Assembly (NCBI GenBank): GCA_030141605.1
Contig: JAQGDQ010000285.1
Location: forward strand, 235,825-299,824
Direction: 5' to 3'
Length of the DNA stretch: 64,000 nt
Source of the DNA: Tubiluchus corallicola
Lineage: Eukaryota > Priapulida > Priapulimorpha > Priapulimorphida > Tubiluchidae
Made by a program: the position numbers and the translations under genes. Position 1 is the stretch's first letter. Each line of letters starts with the position of its first letter. Of the stretch, positions 24,401 to 36,139 are shown in pieces. Below the pieces are notes generated by a model. The model was given only the letters and a program-made list of their open reading frames with translations, had not been told where the DNA came from and made no database searches.

Positions 24401-27166
24401 TGGATCACATTTTGTGATCCATTTTCCTCTCCAGTCTCTGATTACCATATTAACTTTGACGAAAGAAAAGTGATTTTACCTTCGGGTGCTTTTTTCTTTC
24501 TAAAATATCTGAATTCAACAGGTGCAAAGGAATGTGCGTTTTAAATATTCTCGGAGATGCCTTGGCTTCCCAGTCCACTTTATCGGGATTTCCCATTGTT
24601 CCCATTCTAGTCGGATACTCTATCATCGGTACAAGTTCCTCCAAATTCTGTCCCTTCCAGGTGGTGTCTAGCCCGTTCATGATGAGCCACACAATAGCCT
24701 GCATCCATGTTGTACCTGTGAAATAATTTTTTCTTTCGTAAAAGATTTGCTGACACAAACTAAGCTGAATCGAAATTACAATTTCACTTAAAAGCGCACT
24801 TTAATTTCAGTTTAAAGCATTTGTTACTAGATATAAACAAAGAGGTAGTAAGCAATTAGCGATGGTATTAAGGTAATAAAAGGTATAAAACATTTGACAT
24901 ACGCATGAATATACAGTATTTAATTATTTATTTGAGTTTTTGTGTCTTATATTATCCGTTTTTTTCTTCACTTCTGCTTGTGCATACACCTAATATAAAT
25001 CAAACTTAAACTAAACGCTTGACACAAAAAATAACCAATAAATATTTGAAAACGTTTTCGAAAAGAATGTATCAAACTTCTTGTAGTAAACAATTTATTA
25101 TAACTCCATATTTTTTTGTTTTTCCCCGGTTCAGTTTTGCAGTATATTTGAGGCACCCGGTCTCAGTGTATCAGGAATCACACAGCTAGAAATACTATAA
25201 TTAAGTTGGACATTAGCCAGTAATTGCTGAGCAACTGAACTGATTTTTTCAGGTTAGTGCAACAGACATCCAGAACAGTGCAACAGAAGAACTTAATAGA
25301 CTGCTTAATGCTTCGAAGTCTTCAAGTCTGCTAATTCCCATGCAGCATAGTTTAAGATCGCTTACGTGTTATCAAGAGAAGTAGTTAAATTCGTTGATTT
25401 TTTGTTGCAAGAACAGCCTTGTTCGCTTGGTTTTTAATTAGCATGACGTCACCGGCGCAAGCTTAACAAGTGCGTTGCAAAAAGGCTACTGTTTTTAGAT
25501 ACCTTTTTAAAACAAATCTGGCAGTAGAAATGATTTCAGTCAGCACTTTTAAAAGTGTGCTCCCCACATTTTTAGACACTTGGGTAAACACTAGTATTTT
25601 TTCGAATGAGCAAAAAGTTTAGGGAGAACAAAGATTGCCTCAAACGTTTAACTCAAAATTTTGCACATAATTATATTTGTTAGTGATTAGATTTTATTAT
25701 GACTGCTAGTGCAATCAGCGAAGTGCAATCGCGCACCCTCTATTCTACATAATGCGTCCCAAACGATTTTTTCGTGACGTCTATTTTGTGCTGTTCTGTT
25801 TCACTGCGATACTATTTTGTGTGTTATGTTGAAGTAACAGTTGTGGAAAATCGAGAGAAATGGAATGTCTGTACGTGAAGTTGTTGGCCACACAAAATTT
25901 GTGGCTGACAATGCTTATATTCCCCAACCTCAAAGTGATCTATCCTTAGCACTTAAGACATCGTCATGCGTAGTCTATAAACACTGCCAATAGTACAAAA
26001 GGTTCAACGAATTCTTTGCATAAATTCACAAAATTCACAAAGAACTACACAAAAATGCTTGACAGACTTTGATAAAGCACTGTACGTGAATACTGTTATG
26101 AGGTACGTACAACATTTTGGATAAGTTGCAATGAAAATATCATGAATTCCACTGCAGGCATAAACGGAATACTGTATTGGAGTGGCAAATAAATATCACT
26201 GTATTGTTCAAGAAATGGAGTCACAGAATGTTTAGAATCTCCCATGTTTTCAATGACTATTAATTATCTCATCTGACAGAAAACCTTGAGTAGCGCATGA
26301 AATTTTTGGCATTTCTGAAAGCTGGGCCACAAATTTTTCAGCAAATTATATAAACGCACGTTTGGTTTACAGAAAGACCTCGTCGCTCAGACTCCGATCT
26401 TTGTACGTTCGAAGATGGAATTTGGAATTATTTGTACGATAATTTTACTTATCATAACTCTTATTTCATGCGCCCTGTATGACTCTAGTTTACTTGACAA
26501 TTATTGCTACTGTCTGAAAATATATCTTAAATACGACTGCACTTTTATAGAGTTAAAAACTTATATATTTTTAAAAAAATAAAGTCCGGTTTTTGATACA
26601 AACAATAGATAATGCGGCACCACACAGTGTGTAATAAGGGACGCAAGTTAAGCAACGCCAGGCCTGATCTATAACCAAGTCCATAATGAGACAGGTTGAC
26701 AAAAAATTCCACTTAAGGACAGTTCTAAGGAAAACGCTAGTATGACTCATCGGATATTAGTGTACCTTAGTATTTTGATGTGATTTGTGTAATTATGATG
26801 GGTAGAAAATAAATTGTAGATGGACATGTCAAAGTCACCATGACATGGTTAAATGAATAAATATTTAGAAATGTAACTATGCTGACGTATGAGTAATTAA
26901 CATACATGTATTGATTTTTTCTACAATAAATTTACAGCAAGATATTACTTGTTAACGTAGTTGTGAAAATACGTACCACATTTTGGATAAGTCACAACGA
27001 AAACATCGTCATCACGTATTTTCATGAATTCCACTGTAGGCATAAACGGAATACTAAAAAATGGCAAATGAATGTCCTTATATTTTTTCAGAAATGCGCT
27101 CAGGGAACTCTCCAAATCCGCCATGTTTTTTAGCGAGCAAAATTTTCGCCTTTGTATCGAAGTCAC
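19316..27166 (-). CDS. Cytosolic sulfotransferase (SULT family), isoform with proximal first exon
   Basis: Transfers sulfonate from PAPS to small hydroxyl or amine acceptors in the cytosol. Exons in coding order: 27166-26977, 24715-24480, 23439-23301, 22828-22734, 22166-21986, 19428-19316. Lengths sum to 954 nt, giving 317 residues. An internal ATG (MADLESSL) would give 303 residues, nearer the family norm. The PAPS loop TYPKCG|TTWMQ is split by the first intron. The catalytic His lies in FKTHIPLHLL. The 3'-phosphate site IIYVTRNPKDTLVSFF, the block FGDYWEHN, VLFVHYEEMLK and the C-terminal PAPS motif RKGKVGDWKNHLT are all present. The protein ends GLVHEFGN-TAG. A candidate AATAAA (complement at 19288-19293) follows the stop closely. 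Splice sites are canonical and phases agree. Substrate cannot be predicted. The gene lies beside an arylsulfatase on the same strand. Confidence 0.9.
21260..21469. repeat. Compound (TAC)n-(TAA)n microsatellite
   Basis: About 50 bp of TAC repeats pass directly into about 160 bp of TAA repeats with few interruptions. It lies in the last intron of the sulfotransferase gene. Confidence 0.95.
22440..22610. repeat. Degenerate TTG/CTG trinucleotide tract
   Basis: Repeated GTTGCTGCT, GCTATTGTT and similar triplets in a sulfotransferase intron. The Ala/Val/Ile-only open frame they create has no other coding evidence. Confidence 0.8.
23085..23210. repeat. Tetranucleotide repeat with GGAT core
   Basis: AATGAATGAAAGAAAG leads into a perfect (GGAT)n run at about 23117-23154 and then GACGGATTGACGG and AACGAACG variants. 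Located in a sulfotransferase intron. Confidence 0.9.
24759..26079. other. First intron of the sulfotransferase
   Basis: AT-rich with no recognisable exon, RNA or repeat family. Confidence 0.4.
26111..26245 (-). pseudogene. Decayed copy of the sulfotransferase first exon
   Basis: Aligns with exon 26977-27166: MGDSKHSVTPFLEQYSDIYL here against MADLESSLSAFLKKYKDIHL there, then IPFMPAVEFM against IPFMPTVEFM. A deletion after the EFM codons removes the KIRDDDV region and shifts the frame. Beyond it the alternative frame still reads IFIATYPKC. The last exon base before GTACGT is T, where both intact first exons have G. The homology continues upstream, so a block of exon plus promoter region was duplicated. 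Confidence 0.8.
26630..26700 (+). ncRNA. 5S-rRNA-like fragment (pseudogene or SINE-derived)
   Basis: ACGCAAGTTAAGCAACGCCA resembles the A-box region of eukaryotic 5S rRNA (AAGTTAAGCAACG). The later 5S elements are not recognisable, so this is not a functional gene. It sits inside the duplicated first-exon block. Confidence 0.4.
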
Positions 27167-27467
27167 AAAATTTTGTATGAATTAGGTCAGGTATGTTTGG
27201 CTTTCAGAGACTCTAAAAGCCTTGACTTTTGTACATTGGAAGTTGAAATTTGGAACCATCCTAAGACCTTTACTAATACAGTCAGTAGTTATCATTAGTT
27301 CACTACAGTCTTTATGAGACTATTCAACTACCTCGTCTTATTAAAATTTTACATTACATGTATTAAGCCCTTTTACAAACCTCAACAAGTTAGTTTTTTA
27401 AGGTTACAAATCAATTTCAAATAAAACCGGCAGATAAAATGGCAACTTCGACACACGGTGTCTCATT

Positions 27468-27540
27468 GGTTGCGGAAGTTAAGCAACACTCAGCCTGACT
27501 AGTGAATGTCGGTAAAACTGCTTCCGAGTGATTTCGTCTG
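27468..27540 (+). ncRNA. 5S-rRNA-like fragment (pseudogene or SINE-derived)
   Basis: GCGGAAGTTAAGCAACACTC followed by GCCTGAC resembles the 5S A-box region. It is the paralogue of the copy at 26630, by block duplication. Degenerate elsewhere. Confidence 0.4.
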
Positions 27541-28720
27541 CCATACTGCCACGCTATTTATCTCTCTGGAAAATGATCTGTGTGGTCTAAATGTAGTGAA
27601 AGACACCTTGCTGATTCAGTGACGATTATTTGAAGATAAAATTTTAGATTCCGATCCCGCCACAGATAGCTTCATTAACATGCTTTTGGCTGCTGGAAGC
27701 CATCTTGTAAAGTGCGCATAAGGGTATGAAAATATAATTACATAGACGGGAGCACTGTTTTGGTTGAGGACTCTAGTAAAATCTAAACACATTTGATTCA
27801 CGCCGAGCTACTACTATTCACTGCAGTGTTACAGTAAGTTGTATTTGATTATTTGTATTTATTCCACTAACTTGCGGACTTTGAAGCACAAGAATGAACG
27901 ACCAGGTTGCGAACAAACTGCTGACTAGTTCAAGTGGTGATTCGTACGAAAGAGTGTATTAGGGTCATGATATCCGATTATAAAAATCTGGTTATAACCT
28001 TTTACAATAATCTGGTTATAATCCCTTCAATATGATCATGTAGCTGTTACTGATTCGACGGCTTCACTTAGTCGAGCTTTGCTCGCTGTTTATCTCTCTG
28101 CTTGTCTGTTTGTGTGTCTATCTGTCTGTTTGTCTTGCATCTGTCCGCCCGAGTCGACCAACCGCTATCAGCCAATTTCTAGTTTGTTATCTTGCTTTCC
28201 AGCAGACTAACCGAACCAAACTTTTGATTTTTTTGGTTTACTAGACAAAAACACCATTACAATTACACACAATCGCACTATAGCAAAGAAAATGAAAACT
28301 TTTGCAAATTTACTTTTTGCAAAGTTAATCTCGCCAATTTCAATAATGGACGGAGTTTCCACGTAGTGCTTTTGGGGCTGCTGTTATTACGACATTTTAT
28401 GCTTTTTCGTTTTTTCTCTAGTGTTTTGCTGTGTATTCTGTGCGTAATTACTGATTGTAGCATAAATTATAGACTACAAAAATTGTATTTATAATATTCT
28501 GTATTTTTCATCATTTATTCTTTTCACCTGAAGACTGCTAGTGTATGAAAGGACCTTGAATTTTTCAATGCATTACTAGCATCAGTGAAGATTTCAATGT
28601 TTTTCTTAACATAGTTATTGCAAAAATGCCTATATATGAAAAAGCATTACATTATTCTAAACATTGAACGATATTATGCAGTTATTTTAGTTATTTTGCT
28701 TTCTTATTTGCACAGAAAGT
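27541..28720. other. Sequence between alternative first exons, proximal part
   Basis: No gene supported. A short internal repeat occurs near 27980-28025 (AATCTGGTTATAA twice), and a TCTGTCTGTTTGT pyrimidine-rich patch lies near 28095-28140. Confidence 0.35.
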
Positions 28721-28799
28721 GAAAATGGCAGCCACAATGGAGTCCAAAATACATATTATTATAATAGACTAAAACATACGTCGTCAAATGTAGAATTTA

Positions 28800-29335
28800 G
28801 AGATGATAAATGAAAAGATATGTCGTAGAAAGAATTGCGACGCCAACAACACAAAGTCCCTGTGAATATGAGAATCTGTGACAGCCTACAGGTAGAAGAC
28901 GAAATTCATTTTTGATTTTACTGCTCCTTCTACAACCGGTTATGACAAACTTTTTATTCTGATGTAACAGGCATCAATAGCAACTTCATTAAGTTGAACG
29001 ATAACGAAAAGCTAGAATTCGCAATGGGAGGGTGTTGCGACTGCGATATAACCAAAATAGTCGCCCATTACATTTTTAAGTGTTTTAAAAAGGAATAAAC
29101 AGTACTAACACGTAAATATTGATTCTATTATTTATTATTTTTTAGTGATACGCTAACTGTATATATGCTAAAATTATATGTATATATTTGTTGTATATTA
29201 TGTGTTTTTTGTGGCTACTATAGCTATAATATAATATTTTTGTTTTGTACGCTTATATTTTGTTGTTGTTTTGCTGTATGTATGTTACTATAGAGTAATG
29301 TATATGCCAATAAAATTCTGTCAATAAAAAAAACC
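28800..29335 (+). mobile_element. 3' fragment of a LINE-type retroelement
   Basis: The frame gives VNMRICDSLQVEDEIHF, a stop, FYCSFYNRL, then INSNFIKLNDNEKLEFA and IVAHYIFKCFKKE. The arrangement R-x-C-x(5)-V-E-D-E-x-H-F, C-x-x-Y/F, then a lysine-rich KCFKK end matches the region after reverse transcriptase in several invertebrate LINEs. Stops interrupt it. An ATAAAATTCTGTCAATAAA tail follows near 29310-29330. The element lies within the long first intron of the distal sulfotransferase isoform. Confidence 0.55.
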
Positions 29336-29553
29336 GTTTTATAGTTGTATGAAAAATGATCACCATTTTGATCACGCAAGCAAAAAAGGTCAGAAGTATC
29401 TCAACATTATCATGACTACAAGTCTTGATATTTTCAAAAAAGGACCCGAAAATGGATTTTAATTGCACAGGCCAATAGAGTTGTTATTGTTAATTATCTT
29501 TAGAATGATAATTGTTAATTAAGTTCACTGAAGTATATTTATATTACACTTAC

Positions 29554-29728
29554 CACATTTTGGATAAGTTACAATAAAGATGTCATCATCTCGTATATTC
29601 AGCGCTTCTATTGCTGGCAAGAATGGCACCATCCACGAGATAAGGTAGATATCTTTGTATGGTACAATAATGTCTTCTTCCCTTTTCCACCTGAACAAAA
29701 AATTAACAAACTTCCACATTAAATCCAT
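29554..29728 (-). CDS. Alternative distal first exon of the sulfotransferase
   Basis: Encodes MDLMWKFVNFLFRWKREE, then a segment ending ALNIRDDDIFIVTYPKCG, and stops at a canonical donor (TGTG|GTAAGT). It is equivalent in position, phase and motif to the exon at 26977-27166, but its first 30 residues are different. Spliced to exon 24715-24480 it gives 312 residues. No second set of downstream exons exists between 27.2 and 29.5 kb, so it is best read as an alternative first exon with its own promoter. A partly lost second gene is the other possibility. Confidence 0.75.
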
Positions 29729-32700
29729 CTGTTTACAGGAATATATTAAAGCGCGAGTCAGTAGTATTTTTGAACAAACTAGACTGACTGCAACTCACTG
29801 CTTGACACTCGTTTAGTAAAGCTCTCAGTTTGCTTCACTTTCATTATTTGCTTTACTGAATGGGTTATCGCACATTAGAAAAACTTTGATAAAAATATTA
29901 TTTTATTCGAAGGCCACTACAAGGCCACAAACCGCTTTTCATATATGCACAAGGCATAACTTGAAATCAAGGTCAACTAGTTTTCTGTAGAAATTTCGTA
30001 ATCTTGCAAGAATTATTTTCTGCGTATGAAGAATGAACTATTTTGTGAACTATTTGAAGTAAAAACCCAAGTAAAAACCTAAGTACAGAGAACTTAATAG
30101 TAGCATTGTAGCCAATGTATCATCGTGTGAGACGGGTACGTACGTTAGGCAATTAGGGACTTATCTTTGATAATGAGGATGAGTACTGGACCTACCTCAA
30201 CCACTTAAATTAAGAAGAACGATCAGCTAGTTTTAAATTTTGGTTTAAACATTTCGTGGATTACCAGTTTGTGGCATTTCTCACTTGTTTGTTGGGTTCA
30301 AGTTACTAGAAAAACACATTAATTTAAATAATTTGCCATGTTCAACGGCCAAAAAGCTGACACACGATCCCATAGGGCAAGAAAAAGAAATTATTTCTAC
30401 GAAGTAATGTGATGTATTTTCACTAAGCTAGTGATTTGCACTGTTTTGTTTTTTCTACTTTTTACAGAATATAACTGCAACCTGATGACCAACAAACGAC
30501 CAGTTAACAAAATGGCAGCTTGTCGTAGTCAGCGCACGAATTTAAATTTTCATAATAAAATTTTCACAGTTTTTATTAAATTTTCATAAATCTGGTGGCA
30601 GCGATAATGACGACTTCGTAATCATCTTTTATGCAATCACCACCAGGTTTCCTGTGACACTCTTTTCTTGTAAACGTGACTGTCCTGTCAGTTTGTCACA
30701 CACTCCGTTGCGCATTTCTCTAACAAGTTTAGACATAGTTGTTTTGCGCTGTCAAGTGGTTTCGTCATATGCAGAACTGATGATGATAACTCTTTATTTG
30801 CATAATATATACATAAATGCAGGCCGAGAATTCTGCACTATAGTAGGATGAAAGTACATATATGCAATACAGTCATCTACAAAACATTTCAGCAGTTATT
30901 ATAATTATGCTCAGTGACATTAACAGAAGTCCTATTTCATTCACTGAGATTATTAGACTACACTAATGCAATACTATTAAAATCGTAGGGTTTTATATAT
31001 GCACGCTTTTCTTATAATGTACAAGAGCTATTGTTAAATCTTACGATGGAACCAGGTAAATTTCTGCCTGAACTATACATATGTACAATTACACATATGT
31101 ATGTTGCTATAGTTTCATCACGCTCCATTGTGAATTCAAGTAGTTTTAGGATTTTTCAAAAGATCATTCTCTAGCAATAAGAATAAGAACAATAGCAACA
31201 TCCAGATGAGGAGTGTCGAGCCTTGACAAAAAATGCACTTTGGGTATTTTAGACAAAGGATTGTCCATAAGTCATTTTGAGGACATCAGGAACATGTGGC
31301 ATATCATGTGTGGATTTTAAAAGTCTACAGCTAAACAACAGGCTACCAGGATCTTGAAATTTTATGTGGAATCTACATATCTTACTGGCTCAGCCCAATA
31401 ATTGTAGGAAACCCGGGAGTGCAACGACCCAATCATTTACCACGGCCAACACTCTACGTCACCCTATTACGTAATGCATGATTTTTGTTACATGGCCATT
31501 GTTACATAATGACTGTTTCACAGCGATGTTAAATTTATCCACTGAAACGTCGAATCCCTATTTCCATTCTGGGGTAATTCTAAAAATAACACTTTAATTC
31601 ATATTTAAAATTCACATTCTTATAACTTATTAGTTACGCGAATTAGTCACTTTATCAATTACACAAATCCATAAAGGACCGTCAGAGTTTTAGCTGTGTT
31701 AGTACACTTTTGAATCCATAGTTAACACAGTTTAGGAGTGCGAATTAGGCCCCGTTGATTTGTAATTTTATCAAATTAGACCACATACAGTAAAGCTTTG
31801 TTATTACGTACAGAAGTTCCAATTCAATGGTGCAACATTCGGTTGTTTCTTTTCATCACTACTGTTATTCAATGACAGATTCCTATATTATAGATATTCA
31901 TATATAAACACATACTTAGAATAAATATAATTTCAGAAGTAACGAATTGCAAATCATTCCAAATCCAGTACTAAACTCTCGTACTGGTAAAACTTAAAAA
32001 ATGCTGAAATAATATTCTTATCAAAACAAGCCGTTTCACTATGAAATCCTCTACGGTTTAGGTTCAGAAACTTTTGGCATACTGCTGCTGCGTGTTTTAA
32101 CACTACTCATTAGTATTAAATAGTTTAATTTAGCACATCACACACCAGACTTACAATAGCAAGAGTTAAGTTATACAGTGAAGCCGGGTACACTGCTACC
32201 AGCCAATATTACATAACAAAACTAGGCAGGCGAGAGCTTAGCTGAAGCACCCGAAGCTGAAACTGTATAAGTACTTGTTAGAGATAATTTTGTATTTTTT
32301 GATGATAGGTTAAACGCGGATTCGACAAAAATGCCTACCGAAATTTCAATTTCTTATCAAAAAAGGTTGACAGAAAGGTCTTACAGACTAGGAAGTAGCT
32401 GTCATCATAAGAAAAGCTGCGTCATTTTTGGACGCAATTATTATCATCATTGTCATCATTACTGTCATCAGCACTGCTAACCGTAATTACAATTCATCAT
32501 AACTTAAACAGTAAAACAACATTTTTGTTCTGTATTGTACCAGTCTGAATTCTAAAAGCTGGCAGATTTTGAAATTTGAAATTTCTTCTATCTTTCACAC
32601 TGAAACTACCTAAATGGTAGTGGCACCATTCTGTTTGTTTTATATAATTATAATACATTTTCCAATTACTTTAAGCTAGGAAAAAAACTGGCTACGCTCG

Positions 32701-32749
32701 CATGCTCATTTCGGTGAATTTGCAAGTTTTTCCACCCATTCTTCCCCAC
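29729..32749. other. Gene-free AT-rich stretch upstream of the distal first exon
   Basis: Would contain the promoter of the distal sulfotransferase isoform. I found no coding exon, RNA gene or clear repeat family. A TCATCATTGTCATCATTACTG patch lies near 32440-32475. Confidence 0.35.
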
Positions 32750-32800
32750 TCTCTTTTGCTCTCTCTCTCTCTCTCTCTCTCTCTTTTGCTCTCTCTCTTT
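32750..32800. repeat. (CT)n microsatellite
   Basis: Interrupted CT repeat immediately 5' of the LINE fragment. Confidence 0.9.
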
Positions 32801-32824
32801 CACTAATTAACTTAGTGAAAACCT

Positions 32825-33754
32825 AGCCTCTAGTAATCTTGGATGTCAAATTGCAGATATTTATTACAATCATTTGACATACGCTGACGATACTTGCCTA
32901 TTAAGTATCACGACATGATGAAATGATGTTATATATATGTTATATATATATATATAGATTAGGCAGCAAAATTTGATATTTTAATTAATGTTGACAAAAC
33001 TAAGCTTCTGACTATAACGCCTTCCAATATGAGCAACTTTGAGTTCGGAACAGTTAAGTTAGCTGGATCTGTTATTGAGCCTTGTGATAATGAAAAATAT
33101 CTTAGTCACATCATTTCTAGGGACAACAGAGATGATCTAGATATAATATCGACAAGTAGGCATTTATTACTCTCGGGCAAATAAGCTATGCCGTAAATTT
33201 TACTATTGCACCAATCCTGTAAAAACACGTCTATTCAATACTTATTGTAATAGTTTCTACTTTATAGCCACCTGGCGGTATTTTCATAATTATAATCTGA
33301 ACAAACTTAAAGTTGCTCATAATAAATCAATGCGTAAATTTTTCAATTACCAGTTCGATCACAGTGCCAGGGACATTTCTGTGACGCATAAATTAGTGTA
33401 CTTTGATGTTATTTACAGGAAAAGAATTTACAGCCTGAATACTAGAGTTTCAAACAGTGAAAACTTGTTATGTAGAACGATATTCGGTAGTGATACTTTA
33501 ATTACTTCCAGTGTAAGAAAGATTTGAAGAAGGATATTGTACGTTTAATTTTTTATATTGTTGATATTCATTGATGTAATGATTGAAGCCAACGCGAAAT
33601 GTTATTATTATTATTTTTTTGTAATGTTGTTTACTTTGTGTGCTTGTGTGTTTATTTACTTGTATTTTCGTTGTATATATTTTTAATGTTGTACTAATAT
33701 GATATGAACGAAAGTTTGAAATAAAGAAGTAAATCAAAATAAATCAAAATCAAA

Positions 33755-33757
<3 letters not shown>
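32825..33757 (+). mobile_element. LINE reverse-transcriptase fragment with 3' tail
   Basis: Starts inside the RT domain: SNLGCQIADIYYNHLTYADD, then TCLLSIT and a stop. The YADD catalytic box lies at about 32881-32892. After an AT-repeat interruption it continues INVDKTKLLTITPSN, EPCDNEKYLSHIIS and RDNRDDLDI. Later blocks are RANKLCRKFYYC, FNTYCNSFYF and LKVAHNKSMRKFF, the usual order in CR1/L2-type LINEs. Stops and shifts show it is dead. It ends in a simple tail (AAATCAAAATAAATCAAAATC) that runs directly into a (TC)n tract. The family is not determinable by eye. Confidence 0.8.
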
Positions 33758-33811
<54 letters not shown>

Positions 33812-33831
33812 TTTCTCTCTTTTCTCTTTCT

Positions 33832-33888
<57 letters not shown>
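33758..33888. repeat. (TC)n microsatellite adjoining the LINE 3' end
   Basis: About 130 bp of TC repeats with one CCTTTTCTC interruption, beginning where the LINE tail ends. Confidence 0.95.
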
Positions 33889-33891
<3 letters not shown>

Positions 33892-35180
33892 CTAATCATT
33901 TGGCTTTCCCCTTTGAATTTACCAATAAACTACAATTTCTTCAAAAGCATCCGCGTGTAATCTAGAACTGAAAATTGTGCCTTGTTAACGTCACACTGTT
34001 TATTAAAACCTTTCCCATTGAAACAACAATTGACCGCTGAAAAATTGATCATATTCGGGCGGAATAATGTTTTTGAAAAACGAATGCCTATATAGTGGCC
34101 ATCCCTTAAGTGAACACGTATATAAGCAACCTGCCCTTTGCTCCATTATTAATAGTTACACATTGTGGCGAACATTAGTCGTAGGCATCCTAAAACTAAT
34201 GCTGTTGAATCACTATTCAGTCTGCTGTGGGTGTCACTGGTATTTAATTTAGTGCACTAGTACACTACTTAGCTATATCCCTCGCCCCAAACCCAAATAC
34301 CTTGCCTTTGCATGGCTGAACGCACTACCAGTCTGTCACGAAATGTAAACTTCTCTTCGTACATCCAGCGCTATCTGGCTCATAGTGGTCACAAAGGCCT
34401 TTATCTCTGTTGAAATAGTAATAATATACTTGGTCAGGTGAATGAAAGTTCAACTGACATGCTAACAGCAGAGGTGGTTCACTGCATCCTAATAAATCAA
34501 AAGAAATTAAAAGCTGAAATACAATTATTTTTGCATTGCCTACTGTTAAATCTAGAGGGATGCATGCATTACAATTTCAGTTAGATTCAAGTCAAATTAT
34601 AGCATTGCTGTTGGTAAATGTCCATCCACGATAGGGTCAAGCGAGAGAATTATAGTTGATATGGTAGAAAAAGAGAAAGAAAAACTGCTATGAAGACTAT
34701 GAGCAAAGAAAGTTAATAGCTGTCTTTCTGTGATCATTAGGTCTTTTTAACAGTGATGACGCAAGGAAAAAAATACGCACGGAATCGCTGTTATAAAATC
34801 GAATTTTTTTTTGAAAATTTCAGATTTTTCTCGAAATCCATGCAGCAAGAATGTCCATTTCACAATAAAATCGCGCGTTTTTTTTCACGCATCCATTAGC
34901 TGCAACTACTTTGCGAGTTTTACTTGAAATATATATAAAGTCGTTTTAAATCTTCTTTGTTGCTGTAAACACGGGTGCAAAATTTTTTTATTTTCGTCTT
35001 ATCACTATAGCAAAATATTTGTATGTATTTTAACGGATAATAAACTATTTTAAACTTATACTTTAGCGATCCGTTGCTAGATCTGAGACTGTAGGTCATT
35101 TTAAGTAGTCAAACAAAACAATCATCAAAGCACAGGAAAGCAATAGTAAATTAAAAAATATGGAAATTTGTGCATGTCTA
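33889..35180. other. Non-coding AT-rich sequence
   Basis: No exon, RNA or repeat family recognised. Confidence 0.35.
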
Positions 35181-35187
35181 TTGGGAC

Positions 35188-35262
35188 TCGAACGCAAGAC
35201 CTTTTGCTTTTCGGGAGGTATGTTAGCCATTACATTGCAGAGGAGCTCTTTTCTTACTTGCT
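35188..35262 (-). tRNA. tRNA-like sequence, probable pseudogene or SINE head
   Basis: On the minus strand the order is TGCAATGTAATGGCTAACA (A-box/D-arm-like), CTCCCGAAAAGC (anticodon-arm-like) and GGTCTTGCGTTCGAGTCCCA. The last contains GTTCGAGTCC, a perfect B-box. The acceptor stem does not pair well and I could not assign an anticodon. Best read as a tRNA pseudogene or the head of a tRNA-derived SINE. Confidence 0.5.
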
Positions 35263-35424
35263 GGTGCAATCCAGGCAGACGTCTTCGAAGAAAAAATGAC
35301 TGCTAGAAAGACGAGAAAAGCCATTGTAACTAAGCAAACTGTTATAACTTCTCTTACTACCAGACTTTGTATTGTAACACAACTATGGCACTTAGGTTTA
35401 TATATACAGGAAAATCATCGTCTG

Positions 35425-36131
35425 CATTCAACTAGTATAATCATACTTAACAAACTACATTAGTTAATTCTATTAAGGAAGTAATTCGTAACCTGGTATC
35501 ATAAATCTTGATGTCAAAAACACCCAGGGTAAGATTAAAAGTGGACAGTAACACACGGTGCAGTTGTAATCCTGTATCCTGTAATAATTGGGGCAGCATC
35601 ATTTATAGAATCATTTTGTCTGAAAATCTGAGGGCATTTGATGCACTACTTCTAGCAGATGCACCTTGGTAGGGTAGCTTAGAGCTAGAAGCCACACCTT
35701 ACAGACTGTGACGGCTTGACATTTGATCACTTTAATAATTATATGGAATCATTAGTTAGTTCAGTTGTAAAGCCAAGTTAATTGGCGTATGGCGAACAAA
35801 CTAATGATTCCATATAATTATTAAAGTGATCAAATGTCAAGCCGTCACAGTCTGTAAGGTGTGGCTTCTAGCTCTAAGCTACCCTACCAAGGTGCATCTG
35901 CCTGAGGTAGTGCATCAAATGCCCTCAGATTTTCAGACAAAATGATTCTATAAATGATGCTGCCCCAATTATTACAGGATAAAGGATTACAACTGCACCG
36001 TGGGTTACTGTCCACTTTTAATCTTACCCTGGGTGTTTTTGACATCAAGATTTATGATACCAGGTTACGAATTACTTCCTTAATAGAATTAACTAATGTA
36101 GTTTGTTAAGTACCATTATACTAGTTGAATG
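35425..36131. repeat. Large palindrome A (333-bp arms, 41-bp spacer)
   Basis: Left arm 35425-35757 and right arm 35799-36131 are reverse complements, with seven mismatches counted by eye and no indels seen. Mismatches cluster near 35443 and at the TTCTAG/CTCAGG site near 35655. The spacer 35758-35798 is the one found in palindrome B. No gene content recognised. Confidence 0.92.
35756..35800. other. Shared 45-nt loop sequence, copy 1
   Basis: Starts TTAGTTCAGTTGTAAAGCCA and ends TTGGCGTATGGCGAACAAA. The ends pair (TTaGTTC with GAACaAA) and so do the inner blocks GCCAA and TTGGC, so a single strand would fold as a stem-loop. The second copy is at 36266-36310. I saw no other copy in the window. 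It is unlike the PacBio SMRTbell adapter as I know it. Confidence 0.85.
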
Positions 36132-36139
36132 TAAAATGC

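Larger units (their letters stand above)
26080..27540. repeat. Tandem duplication of first exon plus upstream region
   Basis: Two diverged blocks, about 26080-26700 and 26940-27540, share in order the first exon, a GTACRTTSGAAG-WTG-AATTTGGAA segment (26400 and 27230) and an AAGTTAAGCAAC motif (26645 and 27476). Offset is roughly 0.8-0.9 kb. The left copy carries the decayed exon and the right copy the intact one. Confidence 0.65.
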
